From a virus: a DNA stretch of 32,369 nt. Location of the stretch: positions 1 to 32,369 of IMG/VR virus record IMGVR_UViG_3300037189_031854. One strand, written 5' to 3'. Shown in pieces: positions 7,910 to 17,459 of the stretch (its first letter is position 1; each line of letters begins with the position of its first letter). A model generated the notes under the pieces. It worked only from the letters and a program-made list of their open reading frames with translations, was not told where the DNA came from and did no database searches. The position numbers and the translations under genes were made by a program.

Positions 7910-8485
7910 ATGGAAGAAGAAGAAAAAATAGAAGTAGAGATAGAGAACGTTCTATCTAATAAAACAAAAAAAATAAAATCTGGTAAGAAAGGCAAAAGAG
8001 TAGAATTAGAAGTTGTAAAAGAACTTAATTCTAGGTTTCATGAAATATTAAACTCTAATCCTTCTTGGGGCAAGTTTTCTAGAACAATAGGCAGTGGAAA
8101 CAGGTGGGGGCAAAATGTATTTCTTTCTAAAAATGCTATAAATAATTTTTCAGGAGATTTAGTTTGTCCTGAGAATTTTAAATTTGTTTTAGAATCAAAA
8201 GGTGGCTATAATGATATAGATCTTTGTTCTGCTTTTGATAAAGGCCAAAAGGAATTAGACGAATTCTTAAAACAAGTTTCTGAAGATTCCAAAAGAACTG
8301 GCAGAAAGCCAATGCTTTTATGGAAAAAAGATAGAAAGCCTAGATTGGCTTTTATAAAGCATTATGATATAGGCAAAGATCTATATAAAGATTTTGAATT
8401 TTTTATGAAATACAATGATTGGTTAGTTTTTAACTTTAAAGATATATTGTCATTAAAGGATGATTTTTTTTTTAATATATGTTAG
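7910..8485 (+). CDS. PD-(D/E)XK-type endonuclease, possibly Holliday-junction resolvase-like
   Basis: This 191-residue protein has a basic N-terminal segment, then an early helix with acidic E32/E34 in GKRVELEVV, and the nuclease core S81-G82-D83 followed by E95-S96-K97. That is the D-x(n)-E-x-K arrangement of the PD-(D/E)XK fold. Family members include resolvases, RecU-like enzymes and phage repair nucleases. The RTIGSGNRWGQ segment between helix and core resembles the glycine-rich region of junction-resolving members. It lies with recombination gene 46 and nucleotide metabolism on the same strand, consistent with resolving branched phage DNA. The exact substrate is inferred. Confidence 0.72.
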   Translation: MEEEEKIEVEIENVLSNKTKKIKSGKKGKRVELEVVKELNSRFHEILNSNPSWGKFSRTIGSGNRWGQNVFLSKNAINNFSGDLVCPENFKFVLESKGGYNDIDLCSAFDKGQKELDEFLKQVSEDSKRTGRKPMLLWKKDRKPRLAFIKHYDIGKDLYKDFEFFMKYNDWLVFNFKDILSLKDDFFFNIC

Positions 8486-8513
8486 CTAAAAAGGATCGAT
8501 CTCAAAAAAAAAT

Positions 8514-9827
8514 ATGTTTAGTTTATTTTCCATTCTAAAAAGCCTTGGATTTCAACAAAAAAATAATATTTTTTTTGATAAAAACATTAATGTCGAAGTT
8601 CACCCAGATCATGTGTTGATAATGGATGGCGAAAACGTTTTCGCACACATAAATATTGATGAAAATTATGAACATCAAGTTTTAGACAGAATAGCTTGGA
8701 TCATTGAAATCCCTATTGAATTTGATGAAATTTCTTATGAAAAAAATATTCCAAATATTGAAGGGTATTATCAACCCTGGGCTAGTGAAAATAGCGTGAC
8801 GGAGAGAAGAAGATTATTTCATCATTATTTTTTGAAGAATGCATCAAATAAAAAACAACTTATGTCCATTAATCAATTAGATATAAAAGCTAAAGATTCT
8901 ATCATTAGCATTAACTCGAACGAAATTAATTGGCAGTTTCCAGCATGTACGGAAAAATTTTATTTTTACAATCATGCTTTTGTTAATTCAAAGATAAAAG
9001 AATATTATGTTTCGTTTCCTTGGGCAACTTTCATAGACAAGCGTATGTTTTTGAACGATGAAAATATACAAAAAATTAAAAATATTATATCTACAAAAGA
9101 TGGTAAAAAGCATACTGTATGTCAACATATCCGGTGGAGCTGGTTAATTGATTTGTGGGAGGAGATCGGAATCACAGACGTTCATTTATCTCATTATGAA
9201 AAAAATATAAATAATACGGATAAGATAAAATTTCATTCATGGGCTTTGATTGCGGCTAATTACGAAAACAAAGACAGGTCAAGAGACTTAAAAGTCAAAA
9301 CAAATAAAAACAAAAAATATTTAGCGTCTTTTATTGGAGCTTATACAAACTATTATCGTAACACAATCAGATTAGATTTAAAAAACATATTAGAAAAAGA
9401 AAACCAAATAATCTATGAATTAAAAGATGAATGGTTTTATGAAAAAATTGTTTTTAATCATCAAGTTAAAAAAGAGAAATTATCTAGTGAGTACATGGAG
9501 TCTTATGATAAAGAAACTCAAAGATATAACGACATACTCAGCGACTCAATATTCTCTTTGTGTCCGGAGGGGACTGGGCCTAATACAATTAGACTGTGGG
9601 AAAGCATGGCAATAGGTGTGATTCCAGTAATATTCTCAGATGATTGGACGCCCCCTAAAATAACAGGGTTAGAGTGGAGCGATTTTTCTGTTTTTATCAA
9701 AAAAACAGACTTAAAAGATACTATTTCCATACTTCGCTCTTTCTCTGAAGAGGAGTTAGAACAAATGAAATTAAACTGTATTAACGCTTATAAATATTTT
9801 AGACAAATGGACTGTTTTACTAATTAG
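8514..9827 (+). CDS. Exostosin-like (GT47-type) glycosyltransferase
   Basis: A 437-residue soluble protein whose C-terminal third carries the exostosin signature SLCPEGTGPNTIRLWESMA (about 348-366) followed by GVIPVIF, the nucleotide-sugar binding part of a GT-B fold. The TVCQHIRW and ASFIGAY segments are shared with the C-terminal half of the protein encoded at 14237-16528, so the two are paralogues within one cassette. There is no signal peptide or membrane anchor, so it works in the cytoplasm. It appears to open the glycosyltransferase run, 28 bases after the nuclease stop, with AAGGAT about 20 bases upstream and no better ribosome site. Donor and acceptor cannot be read from the sequence. 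Confidence 0.8.
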   Translation: MFSLFSILKSLGFQQKNNIFFDKNINVEVHPDHVLIMDGENVFAHINIDENYEHQVLDRIAWIIEIPIEFDEISYEKNIPNIEGYYQPWASENSVTERRRLFHHYFLKNASNKKQLMSINQLDIKAKDSIISINSNEINWQFPACTEKFYFYNHAFVNSKIKEYYVSFPWATFIDKRMFLNDENIQKIKNIISTKDGKKHTVCQHIRWSWLIDLWEEIGITDVHLSHYEKNINNTDKIKFHSWALIAANYENKDRSRDLKVKTNKNKKYLASFIGAYTNYYRNTIRLDLKNILEKENQIIYELKDEWFYEKIVFNHQVKKEKLSSEYMESYDKETQRYNDILSDSIFSLCPEGTGPNTIRLWESMAIGVIPVIFSDDWTPPKITGLEWSDFSVFIKKTDLKDTISILRSFSEEELEQMKLNCINAYKYFRQMDCFTN

Positions 9828-9834
9828 GAGCGTT

Positions 9835-10674
9835 ATGGATAAAATGGAAGAAAAATATTTAGGGTCTTCAGTCGATGGGCCTGCGGATATTTTCGATAGA
9901 ATAACTGAAACGCCTATTAAAAAAGTTGCTATTTTATTTCGTGCTTGTCACGAAGATGACTACCTGATCGATCATTTTATAAGCTATTATAAAAAAGTTG
10001 GAGCTAATATTTTTATTGCTAACTTCAGTTACAGGTTCCCAGAAGATGAGGAAAATTTCAAAGATTTCGTGAATAAGACAACAAAGAAATACCCAGAAAT
10101 TATATACAACATTGGGCCTCATGTATTAAATGATTCAATTGGTGTAAACAGAACAAAAGAATTATTAGAAATCCAAAACGACATAGATTATGTAATACCG
10201 GCGGATCTTGACGAATTCCACGAGTATATTAAGGACAATGTCCTGCTGGCAATAGATGATCTAGAAAAAAATGGTTGTGATGTGATGTGTGGAACAACAG
10301 TAGAAAGAATATCAGAAGATGGTTTTACAAAAAAAATCGAAGTAGACAAAGATATATTTGATCAATTTCCTAAATTTAACAATGAACTATATGGATTTCC
10401 AAAAATTTCATTGATTAAAAAAGAGTACTATAAATTTGTTGGCTGTGGGCATCATTACATAGATAAAAAGTTTATTGACGAGTTTGGTATAAAAATAAGT
10501 GATTCTGGAAAGACTCATCACTTTAGGTGGAGCGAAGAAGGAAAAGTAAGAATGGAAAAATGGGTTCGTTCTTACAAAGACCCTGCTTGGACTGGGTGGA
10601 AGGATATAAAACGTGCTCAAGATAAACTTGACGCATTCAATTATAATTTGATTGATTACAAGAGGCCAAAATGA
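9835..10674 (+). CDS. Glycosyltransferase, GT-A fold (GT92/GT2-like) with DxD
   Basis: A 279-residue protein beginning after a short leader with a KKVAILFRACHEDDYL strand, followed by helices typical of GT-A enzymes, and a metal-binding DLDEF (D124-x-D126) in VIPADLDEFHEY. A C-terminal THHFRWSEEGK region resembles the acceptor side of GT92 or Glyco_tranf_2_4 proteins. AGGAG five bases before the ATG is a clear ribosome site. It starts seven bases after the exostosin-like gene and its stop overlaps the next ATG by four bases. The sugar transferred is unknown. Confidence 0.78.
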   Translation: MDKMEEKYLGSSVDGPADIFDRITETPIKKVAILFRACHEDDYLIDHFISYYKKVGANIFIANFSYRFPEDEENFKDFVNKTTKKYPEIIYNIGPHVLNDSIGVNRTKELLEIQNDIDYVIPADLDEFHEYIKDNVLLAIDDLEKNGCDVMCGTTVERISEDGFTKKIEVDKDIFDQFPKFNNELYGFPKISLIKKEYYKFVGCGHHYIDKKFIDEFGIKISDSGKTHHFRWSEEGKVRMEKWVRSYKDPAWTGWKDIKRAQDKLDAFNYNLIDYKRPK

Positions 10675-11432
10675 CAAACTATCTGTGTATTGAACACGAC
10701 AAAGGAGCCAGGATAGGGCATCAAACTAACAACTACTTTTCTTTTTTGCTTATTTGCAATTTCTACAACCTTACCCCAGTATATCATCCATTCTCGGGAT
10801 ACTCTTCTCATTTTGAGCATGTTCTTTCATTTAATGACATGCATATTTTGAGTTGTGAAGAAAAGTCAAGCATCAATGTAAATAGTGCCGATGACATTTT
10901 GAATCAAAAAAACGAAGGCGTTTTGTATAGGCTTGATCTTGGAAAAAACAGCAGCATATTCAATCAGTTGTTGAAGCCTGTGCCTAAAAAAGATTCGATT
11001 TTTAAGCTTTACCAACAACACAAAAAAAGACTTGGTTCCAAATACTACGAAAAAAACCCATATAAAGAAAACAATAATTTGATAGTCCACATAAGAAGAG
11101 GTGATGCCGTTGGTATGGAATCAAGAATCTTAGGCGTTGATTACTTCCACAGATTAGTGAAGAAAATTTTTGAGAACGATGGAGAATATAACTTGTACAT
11201 AACATCCGAACCAAATCTTGAGGATGTAAGTATATTTAACGAATTCAATCCCACAATACTAACACACAAAACAGATATTGAAGCGTTTTACCATATGGCA
11301 AACGCAGATGTAGTCGTTGGATCACCAAGCGGATTCAGTCATTTAGCTTACATTCTTGGTAAGGGAGATTACTATAGATCTCCTAAGGATTGGTTTTATT
11401 ACGATAAAGATGTAAAGATTGCCTACAAATGA
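10671..11432 (+). CDS. Fucosyltransferase-superfamily glycosyltransferase (GT11/GT23-like)
   Basis: This 253-residue protein opens with an RIGHQTNNYF loop like the first nucleotide-binding loop of alpha-1,2/1,6-fucosyltransferases. It has the hallmark basic motif HIRRGD (H140-D145), then a DIEAFYHMANADVVVGSPS region (about 203-220) matching the C-terminal donor-site motif. In known members the HxRxGD arginine binds the GDP-sugar phosphate. No GDP-fucose synthesis gene is present in the window, so the donor would come from the host. It overlaps both neighbours by ATGA. The class is confident; fucose specificity is only suggested. Confidence 0.78.
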   Translation: MTNYLCIEHDKGARIGHQTNNYFSFLLICNFYNLTPVYHPFSGYSSHFEHVLSFNDMHILSCEEKSSINVNSADDILNQKNEGVLYRLDLGKNSSIFNQLLKPVPKKDSIFKLYQQHKKRLGSKYYEKNPYKENNNLIVHIRRGDAVGMESRILGVDYFHRLVKKIFENDGEYNLYITSEPNLEDVSIFNEFNPTILTHKTDIEAFYHMANADVVVGSPSGFSHLAYILGKGDYYRSPKDWFYYDKDVKIAYK

Positions 11433-12445
11433 AATTGCCAAAAAGAAATACAATCAAATTTTTAGAATCAAAAAATCATAACTATTTTGGTCACGATAAA
11501 TTATCTTATGAGTTTCATAATGTGATTATGTCTAATGGTATTTTATTTGATAAAGATGGAGTTGTTTTACCTGAAACTTTAGACGAGCGTATTTTTTGGG
11601 AGCCGTCTTGCATTTCTAGATTTATGCGTGACAAAAACATATTGAACGAACATGTTCAAATTAGAAGAAAAGATATTAAGAATAAACATGAACAAGCTTT
11701 TAAATGTTCTGATTTTATAGATGTTGAGAATTGCGTAGACTTAACACATCCTTTTGGTTATTATGCTTTTGGGCATTTATTTGATACGCTTCAAAGACTT
11801 TATCCTATAAAATCTCAAATACAAGATCCAAATATTAAATTTATAGTATCAACACACGACAGAATTACAGACTTTATAAAACACTTGTCTGCGTTTTCTG
11901 AAAGAGACATAAGAAAAGAAGACTTGATAGTGGCAAATGAATTGAACATAAAGATACGCAATTTAATATATTCATTATCCCCAACAATACCAACAGAAAT
12001 AGACAGAGACGCCTACAGTTGGATTTTAGAGAGGTATTTTTCACTCTTTAACATACAAAATATCGAGCCAAAATATAGCCTATATTTAAGCAGAAACCAT
12101 ATTAAAGTTGGGAATAGAGGTGTTATTAATGAAAAAGAAGTTATTGATGCTCTGTCCAAAAAAGAATTTATTATTCTAAATGGGCAAGAACCACTTGATT
12201 TAGTGGTTGAATATTTCGCTAATGCAAAAATTATAATTGGAGCACATGGATCTATGTTTGCAAATTCTATATTCTGTAATCCTGAAGCTAAAATAATAGA
12301 GTTTTGCCCAAACAACAGAGTGTGTTACAATTTTAGAAATGCATTCAAGATGGCGGAAAAATACAAACATATATTAATAGAAGCGGATAAATCTTTTAAT
12401 ATAATCATAGATATAGATGCTCTTGAACTGGAATTAGAAATATGA
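11429..12445 (+). CDS. GT61-family (DUF563) glycosyltransferase
   Basis: A 338-residue protein with the GT61 C-terminal pattern: SLYLSRNH, then a helix with EVIDAL, then FANAKIIIGAHGSMFANSIF (G271-A-H273-G274) and a PEAKIIEF strand. This is the arrangement seen in xylosyl- and related glycosyltransferases of this family in bacteria and eukaryotes. The N-terminal half is divergent. It has no transmembrane segment. It overlaps its neighbours upstream and downstream by four bases (ATGA), implying translational coupling within the cassette. The acceptor is unknown. Confidence 0.78.
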   Translation: MKLPKRNTIKFLESKNHNYFGHDKLSYEFHNVIMSNGILFDKDGVVLPETLDERIFWEPSCISRFMRDKNILNEHVQIRRKDIKNKHEQAFKCSDFIDVENCVDLTHPFGYYAFGHLFDTLQRLYPIKSQIQDPNIKFIVSTHDRITDFIKHLSAFSERDIRKEDLIVANELNIKIRNLIYSLSPTIPTEIDRDAYSWILERYFSLFNIQNIEPKYSLYLSRNHIKVGNRGVINEKEVIDALSKKEFIILNGQEPLDLVVEYFANAKIIIGAHGSMFANSIFCNPEAKIIEFCPNNRVCYNFRNAFKMAEKYKHILIEADKSFNIIIDIDALELELEI

Positions 12446-13419
12446 TTAGGATTTTACCAATGACATTCAAGCCCTTTTATGTTTGGCCAAATGTCTATTT
12501 TCCATTTAGACACTACTTTCAAGATAAAAGACTCAATATTTTTATTATTGAAAATATAGTTCATAATTTTAATTGGCTTGATGAATGTAAAAATAAAATC
12601 AACGATAGTCATTTTTTCTTTGTTTATTGTGGTTGGTATATGGATAATCATCATGCCAAGCACTACCATGAAATGTTCGAGTATCTAAAACTGAATAAGA
12701 ACAATTTTTTCTTTCTGTTCAACTCTATTCAAGAGAAAAATTTTCTAGAACAAAAAGGATTTTTTGGAGAATTGATAAATCATAATGCTTGGATAGATGA
12801 AAACATAATAAAGCCCGAAGTTATAGAAAAAAAATACGATGCCATACTAGTTTCCAGACAAAGAGATTTCAAAAGACATTACTTAGCAAGAAAGGTGGAT
12901 AAGCTGGCTATCGTTGCGGGTGGAAATAATCATTGTGGCCCAAGTTTATCTTATTCTTTACCGCCACATATTTACAACAATGACAGGCAACTCAATATAG
13001 AAGAAGTTTGTAAAAAAATTAATCAATCTTATTGCGGACTAATGTTATCTGCTATGGAAGGAGCCTGTTTTTCCTCAAGTGAATATCTATTGTGCGGCAT
13101 ACCGGTTGTTTCTACAAAATCATTAGGAGGAAGAGACTTTTGGTATAATGACTATAACTCTATAATATGTGATGACGACGAAGATTCCGTCGCAGAATCT
13201 GTTGAATTTTTTAAAAACAACCCCAGAGATGGGGATAGGATTAGAAAAGATCACATACTTTTAGCCCAAAAACAGAAAGAAAAATTTATCAATATTTTAC
13301 AATTAGTTTTTAATAAATACAATGTGCAAATTAATGCTAAAGACTATTTTGAAAAAAATTATTATCATAAAATGAGACGTCATACTCACATAGATGAGGT
13401 CAAAAATATTTTTTCATGA
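12442..13419 (+). CDS. GT-B glycosyltransferase, GT4-like
   Basis: A 325-residue protein with a Rossmann-type C-terminal half: AILVSRQRDFKRHYLA, a GLMLSAMEGACFSSSEYLL segment with the E-x7-E motif (E206, E214), and CGIPVVSTKSLGGRDFWY, which in GT4 enzymes contacts the donor sugar nucleotide. The N-terminal half, rich in Phe, Trp and His, would bind the acceptor and is short, so this is a compact member. ATGA overlaps join it to both neighbours. It probably uses a host nucleotide sugar. Confidence 0.8.
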   Translation: MIRILPMTFKPFYVWPNVYFPFRHYFQDKRLNIFIIENIVHNFNWLDECKNKINDSHFFFVYCGWYMDNHHAKHYHEMFEYLKLNKNNFFFLFNSIQEKNFLEQKGFFGELINHNAWIDENIIKPEVIEKKYDAILVSRQRDFKRHYLARKVDKLAIVAGGNNHCGPSLSYSLPPHIYNNDRQLNIEEVCKKINQSYCGLMLSAMEGACFSSSEYLLCGIPVVSTKSLGGRDFWYNDYNSIICDDDEDSVAESVEFFKNNPRDGDRIRKDHILLAQKQKEKFINILQLVFNKYNVQINAKDYFEKNYYHKMRRHTHIDEVKNIFS

Positions 13420-14240
13420 AAATTAATCTGTTTACCACTTATTTTAAGTCTGAATCTGAGTATAGGCAAAAAGAGTTAGACTATTGTTTAACTCAGAACA
13501 TAAGAAATCCATGCATCAATAAAATAAACATATTTCTTGATCAAAACACTAGATCTTCTGACTTCTATCATTTTTTTGAAGAGCCGGATATCTACGCAAA
13601 TAAATTAAATTTCATAAAAATAGATAGAATCCCTACATATAAAGATTGGATTGACTACTCTATCAAAAATAATACCGTTTCTATATTTGGTAATGCCGAT
13701 ATGTATTTTGACGATAGCATCAACGAAGTATACAAATATCTTGAAAAACCAAATAGCTTAATGTGCTTGTCTAGATATGAAGATCTTGATGAACATATTG
13801 TTCCCCACGAAAACCCCCAATGGTCGCAAGATTCTTGGATTATTAATTTCAGCAAAGAAAATAATTTTAGCTTTATAAAAGAACTAGATGTACCAACAGG
13901 AAAGTATCGCTGTGATAATAAAATAGCTTATATTTTTTCTGTGCATGGTTGGGATCTTTATAATCCTTTTTATGAGATAAAGTCTTACCACAGGCACATA
14001 TCTAAAATAAGAACATATGATAAAGCAGACACTTCAATTATTGGATCTTTGGCTTTTGTTAGTCCTACAACTAATCCGGAAAATCCTTCAATCGTAGAAT
14101 ATCACATAATGCCAATTAAAACTACTAATATTAAAAAAGAAGTTATCATTGGACGGTGGCTTGAAAATAAAATTAGAGGTATTGAAGACTCAACGTTTGA
14201 ATACATATTAGACCAACCCATGGACTTTATTATTTTATGA
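13416..14240 (+). CDS. Putative GT-A-like glycosyltransferase
   Basis: A 274-residue protein beginning MKINLFTTYF with RQKELDYCLTQNI, a common opening of a marine family of predicted glycosyltransferases. It has a candidate metal-binding motif NADMYFDD (N93-A-D95, D99-D100) in the position of a GT-A DxD, and a QDSW segment near residue 140 that could be the catalytic base region. The C-terminal part contains a His-rich acceptor-like stretch (SYHRHISK). Assignment rests on these motifs and on lying between certain glycosyltransferases with ATGA overlaps on both sides. A related nucleotide-diphospho-sugar enzyme is possible. Confidence 0.6.
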   Translation: MKINLFTTYFKSESEYRQKELDYCLTQNIRNPCINKINIFLDQNTRSSDFYHFFEEPDIYANKLNFIKIDRIPTYKDWIDYSIKNNTVSIFGNADMYFDDSINEVYKYLEKPNSLMCLSRYEDLDEHIVPHENPQWSQDSWIINFSKENNFSFIKELDVPTGKYRCDNKIAYIFSVHGWDLYNPFYEIKSYHRHISKIRTYDKADTSIIGSLAFVSPTTNPENPSIVEYHIMPIKTTNIKKEVIIGRWLENKIRGIEDSTFEYILDQPMDFIIL

Positions 14241-16528
14241 ATATAATAGAACAAAAAGAAAAAGCATACGAGTTACAACTGAGTGGTCGCCACATTGAAG
14301 CTAGAGACATATATCAACAAATAGTTACAGATGATACTGAAGACTTTAAACTTTTAATAAGATACGCTAATTGCCTAGATGACGGAGATCATAGAAAAAT
14401 ATCACTTTATAAAAAAGCTTTGAAAATTGGTCAAACTCCTTGGGCTTGCTTAGGATTATCTAAGGTTTTTCTAAATCAAAATGAATTTGTTTTGGCTTTT
14501 GATTATATCGCTAAAGCAGAAGATATTTGTTCAAAAACTGGATGGGGTAAGTGTGAGGTTACAGCTAATGCAATCCAAGACCTTAAAAACAAAATTAATT
14601 TAGAGTTCAAATATAAAAAAACATTAGAAAACAAATTCTCTATACCTCAAAAGAATAAAAAAAACGTATACATAAAAGTGCAAAATGGATTGGCCAATAG
14701 GTTAAGAACCATCAATTCTTTTTATAGTCTATCAATACTTTTTGGCAAAAATTTGTTCGTATGTTGGGAGTCTGGTCCGGGATGGTCAAATGATAAATTT
14801 ACAGATTTATTTATTAATCAAGAAATTAATTTTATATCTGGTGAAGAATATTCTACAAAAAAAAATAATATATTTGATCTAAAATCGAGTATAATTAAGT
14901 CAGATGATAGTATTTCCTATACATTCAATGAATCTGTAAGAAGTATTTTTCATAAGATTCTGACAGAAGACTTTTGTTATAGCGGTGATTCTTGTTTAGA
15001 GTATATGATGCCACATTTTTTCAAAGAACAAAACTGTTTTTATTCTCGCCTACAACCTATTAAATGGATACAAGATAAAATAGATAAAATATATAATATT
15101 AATTTCAACAACAATACGGTTGGCATACATATAAGAAGAGGAGATGCATGGAATAGTACATGCAAAAATCAATTTAAAGTATCTGATGATCAAAGTTTTT
15201 TTTGTTTACTAGACGAAGAGATAGATAAAAATCCTAATGTAAATTTTTTCTTATCAACAGATAGCGAAGAAACAAATGAGATTTTTTTAAATAAATATAG
15301 AGATAAAATATTTTATAACACAAATAAAACTTTTTTTAATAGTGTTTGCATGTATGAACCTAAATATAATCAAGACGATGCCGTGGTGGATTTATTTTTA
15401 TTATCTAAAACATCTAAAATAATAGGATCAAATTGGAGCAGTTTTAGTTCTGTGTCTTCTAAAATATCATTTAAACAATTGGTAATAGCTAAAACCCAAC
15501 AAGAAATCGATGAAGTTGAAAAAGAAATAAATAATATCGAAATTAGTCTTTCTGAAGATGATAAAACTTTAGAAGTTAAATCTGTTCTTTGGCAATCACC
15601 AGCAATAACAGAAAAACAATCTTTTTACAACCATAGTAATATACACAATGACTCTACGGATAATTTATATATTGCTTGCTCATGGGCAAGTATAATAGAT
15701 ACTTTACAAATACAATTTCCCAAATGTGATGATTTTTTACATGAACCTATTTGTAAAAATTATTTAGAGGAGATATTTGATAAGATTGAAATTCCATCCA
15801 ATAAAAATACACACACAGTCTGTCAGCATATAAATTGGCACAAACTATTAGGATTTTGGAAAAAAATTGGAATTAAGAATATTCATCTGTCACATTTGAG
15901 CCAAAAATCATATAAGTTCCCCCTAGATGGGATAAATTTATTTCCATGGCATATATGCGCAGCTAATATAGAAAATCCCAACAGGAACAAAGGGATTAAA
16001 ATCAAAAGATATGAAGAAAAGCAATATTTGTGTTCTTTTATAGGAGCGCGCGACAGATGGTATCCGTCTGACATAAGAGAGCAGCTATATCAGCTACTAA
16101 AAGATAATGATGAGATTTATTTTAAGCTCAAAAATTCATGGTTTTATAATAATATTGTCTATAAAAAACAAATTAAAAAACAAACTCTATCTGAGTACGA
16201 GATTAGCTTGGAAGAAGTTGAGACCTTTGAATACAACACCGTATTGTCCGATTCTGTATTTAGTTTGTGCCCAGAAGGAACTGGGCCAAATACCATTAGA
16301 CTTTGGGAAAGCATGGCTGTTGGGTCTATTCCAGTATTGTTTGAAAATGATTGGATCAGACCAGATATTAAAGGCTATAATTGGGACGACTTCTCAGTTA
16401 CTATATTAACAACTGATATTAAAAATGTCTTTGATATACTAAAATCAATCCCTGTTGATAAAATAGAAGAGATGAGACAAAACTGTATTAACGCCTATAA
16501 TATTATTAGGTTAAGAACCTGTTTTTAA
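14237..16528 (+). CDS. Three-part glycosyltransferase: TPR, fucosyltransferase-like and exostosin-like domains
   Basis: At 763 residues this is the largest protein of the cassette. Residues 1-130 look like TPR helices (QLSGRHIEARDIYQQIV, then a repeat with LGLSKVFLNQNEF). Residues 140-420 are a fucosyltransferase-superfamily domain with QNGLANRLRTINS and HIRRGD (298-303), ending in an IGSNWSSFSS donor motif. Residues 440-763 are an exostosin-like domain with SLCPEGTGPNTIRLWESMA (about 677-695), collinear with the 437-residue protein encoded at 8514-9827. One polypeptide could thus add two sugars in succession. It begins by an ATGA overlap and the next gene starts one base after its stop. The domain boundaries are estimates; no membrane segment is seen. 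Confidence 0.8.
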   Translation: MNIIEQKEKAYELQLSGRHIEARDIYQQIVTDDTEDFKLLIRYANCLDDGDHRKISLYKKALKIGQTPWACLGLSKVFLNQNEFVLAFDYIAKAEDICSKTGWGKCEVTANAIQDLKNKINLEFKYKKTLENKFSIPQKNKKNVYIKVQNGLANRLRTINSFYSLSILFGKNLFVCWESGPGWSNDKFTDLFINQEINFISGEEYSTKKNNIFDLKSSIIKSDDSISYTFNESVRSIFHKILTEDFCYSGDSCLEYMMPHFFKEQNCFYSRLQPIKWIQDKIDKIYNINFNNNTVGIHIRRGDAWNSTCKNQFKVSDDQSFFCLLDEEIDKNPNVNFFLSTDSEETNEIFLNKYRDKIFYNTNKTFFNSVCMYEPKYNQDDAVVDLFLLSKTSKIIGSNWSSFSSVSSKISFKQLVIAKTQQEIDEVEKEINNIEISLSEDDKTLEVKSVLWQSPAITEKQSFYNHSNIHNDSTDNLYIACSWASIIDTLQIQFPKCDDFLHEPICKNYLEEIFDKIEIPSNKNTHTVCQHINWHKLLGFWKKIGIKNIHLSHLSQKSYKFPLDGINLFPWHICAANIENPNRNKGIKIKRYEEKQYLCSFIGARDRWYPSDIREQLYQLLKDNDEIYFKLKNSWFYNNIVYKKQIKKQTLSEYEISLEEVETFEYNTVLSDSVFSLCPEGTGPNTIRLWESMAVGSIPVLFENDWIRPDIKGYNWDDFSVTILTTDIKNVFDILKSIPVDKIEEMRQNCINAYNIIRLRTCF

Positions 16529-16529
16529 A

Positions 16530-17459
16530 ATGAAAAAATATAACTGCTTAATAATGAACAACGAAATATGGCTATTAGAAGCCCGTATTAAATATGATTT
16601 ACAATGGTTTGATTTTATCGTTATAGCAGAGGCAGACTCTACATTTAGCGGAATTAAAAAACCCTTTTTTTATGAAAAATATAGCTATCTATTTGAAGAA
16701 TATAAAGATAGAATAATTTATGTAAAAATCAATAATTTACCTAAACCATATAAAGGTAATTTTATAGGGTTTAATGATCTTCCATTAAAGGAAAATAGGT
16801 GGATTGTTGAGTTTGAACACAGAAACAGGCTACAAGAAGCCTTGTCAAATATTGCACAACCCGATGATATTATTTGTATTCAAGATATAGATGAAATTCA
16901 AAATATACAATATCTTGATCAAATTAATGATTTCAATAGAATACAATTTTTATCATATATCAACTTCAAATATAGTATAAGTAACTCGCCAACAAAAAAA
17001 ATATGGAGAAAAGGATATGTTACAAATTACTCTAATATTAAAAAAATCAACATAAATGACTATAGAAGAATTAATCTAAAGTGCGTTCCTCATAAATTGG
17101 ACCACATAGCCTCGTATGAGTTTAGATTTGATGACGAAGAAAGAAAAACAGTATACAATAGCTATACAGCGCCGATACAAAAAGTTTCTATGCAAACAGA
17201 TAGACACGGTTGGCACATTTCATCCATAACAAGCAAAATAGATGGAGATATGAAATGGGAGTGTTTTTCTCATCAAGAATTTGCTCACAAATTTAAACGA
17301 GCCGAAGATTTAGATATAGAACAAGTTACGGATAATATCATAAAGCAATATTTGGATAGACAACATTCATCTAACTTGCATTCACTAGCCCCAGCGTTTA
17401 TTGAAAATTCTAGATTTGCATCTTTGTTTTTCTATGGAGAGAATACTTCTAATGAATAA
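16530..17459 (+). CDS. GT17-family (GnT-III-like) glycosyltransferase
   Basis: A 309-residue protein with the GT17 opening: NEIWLLEARI, a DFIVIAEADSTFSG strand-loop (E34 to G41), then KPFFYEK and YKDRIIYVKI. A HRNRLQEAL helix and an IQDIDEI metal-site-like segment near residue 118 follow, and HGWHISS near 227 completes the core. GT17 includes beta-1,4-N-acetylglucosaminyltransferases that act on mannose cores, and bacterial or phage members of unknown specificity. It begins one base after the large fused enzyme and overlaps the sulfotransferase start by eight bases. Confidence 0.8.
   Translation: MKKYNCLIMNNEIWLLEARIKYDLQWFDFIVIAEADSTFSGIKKPFFYEKYSYLFEEYKDRIIYVKINNLPKPYKGNFIGFNDLPLKENRWIVEFEHRNRLQEALSNIAQPDDIICIQDIDEIQNIQYLDQINDFNRIQFLSYINFKYSISNSPTKKIWRKGYVTNYSNIKKININDYRRINLKCVPHKLDHIASYEFRFDDEERKTVYNSYTAPIQKVSMQTDRHGWHISSITSKIDGDMKWECFSHQEFAHKFKRAEDLDIEQVTDNIIKQYLDRQHSSNLHSLAPAFIENSRFASLFFYGENTSNE

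Noticed and set aside
9427-9615. Plus-strand frame of 62 residues within the exostosin-like gene, resembling one at 16107-16409
   Set aside because: Both are out-of-frame readings of the same conserved exostosin motif in the paralogous genes, which explains their mutual likeness (GLIQLDCGKAW and GQIPLDFGKAW). Neither has a start signal.
12013-12315. 100-residue minus-strand frame inside the GT61 gene
   Set aside because: It mirrors the conserved GT61 core and shows no independent start signal or family motif.
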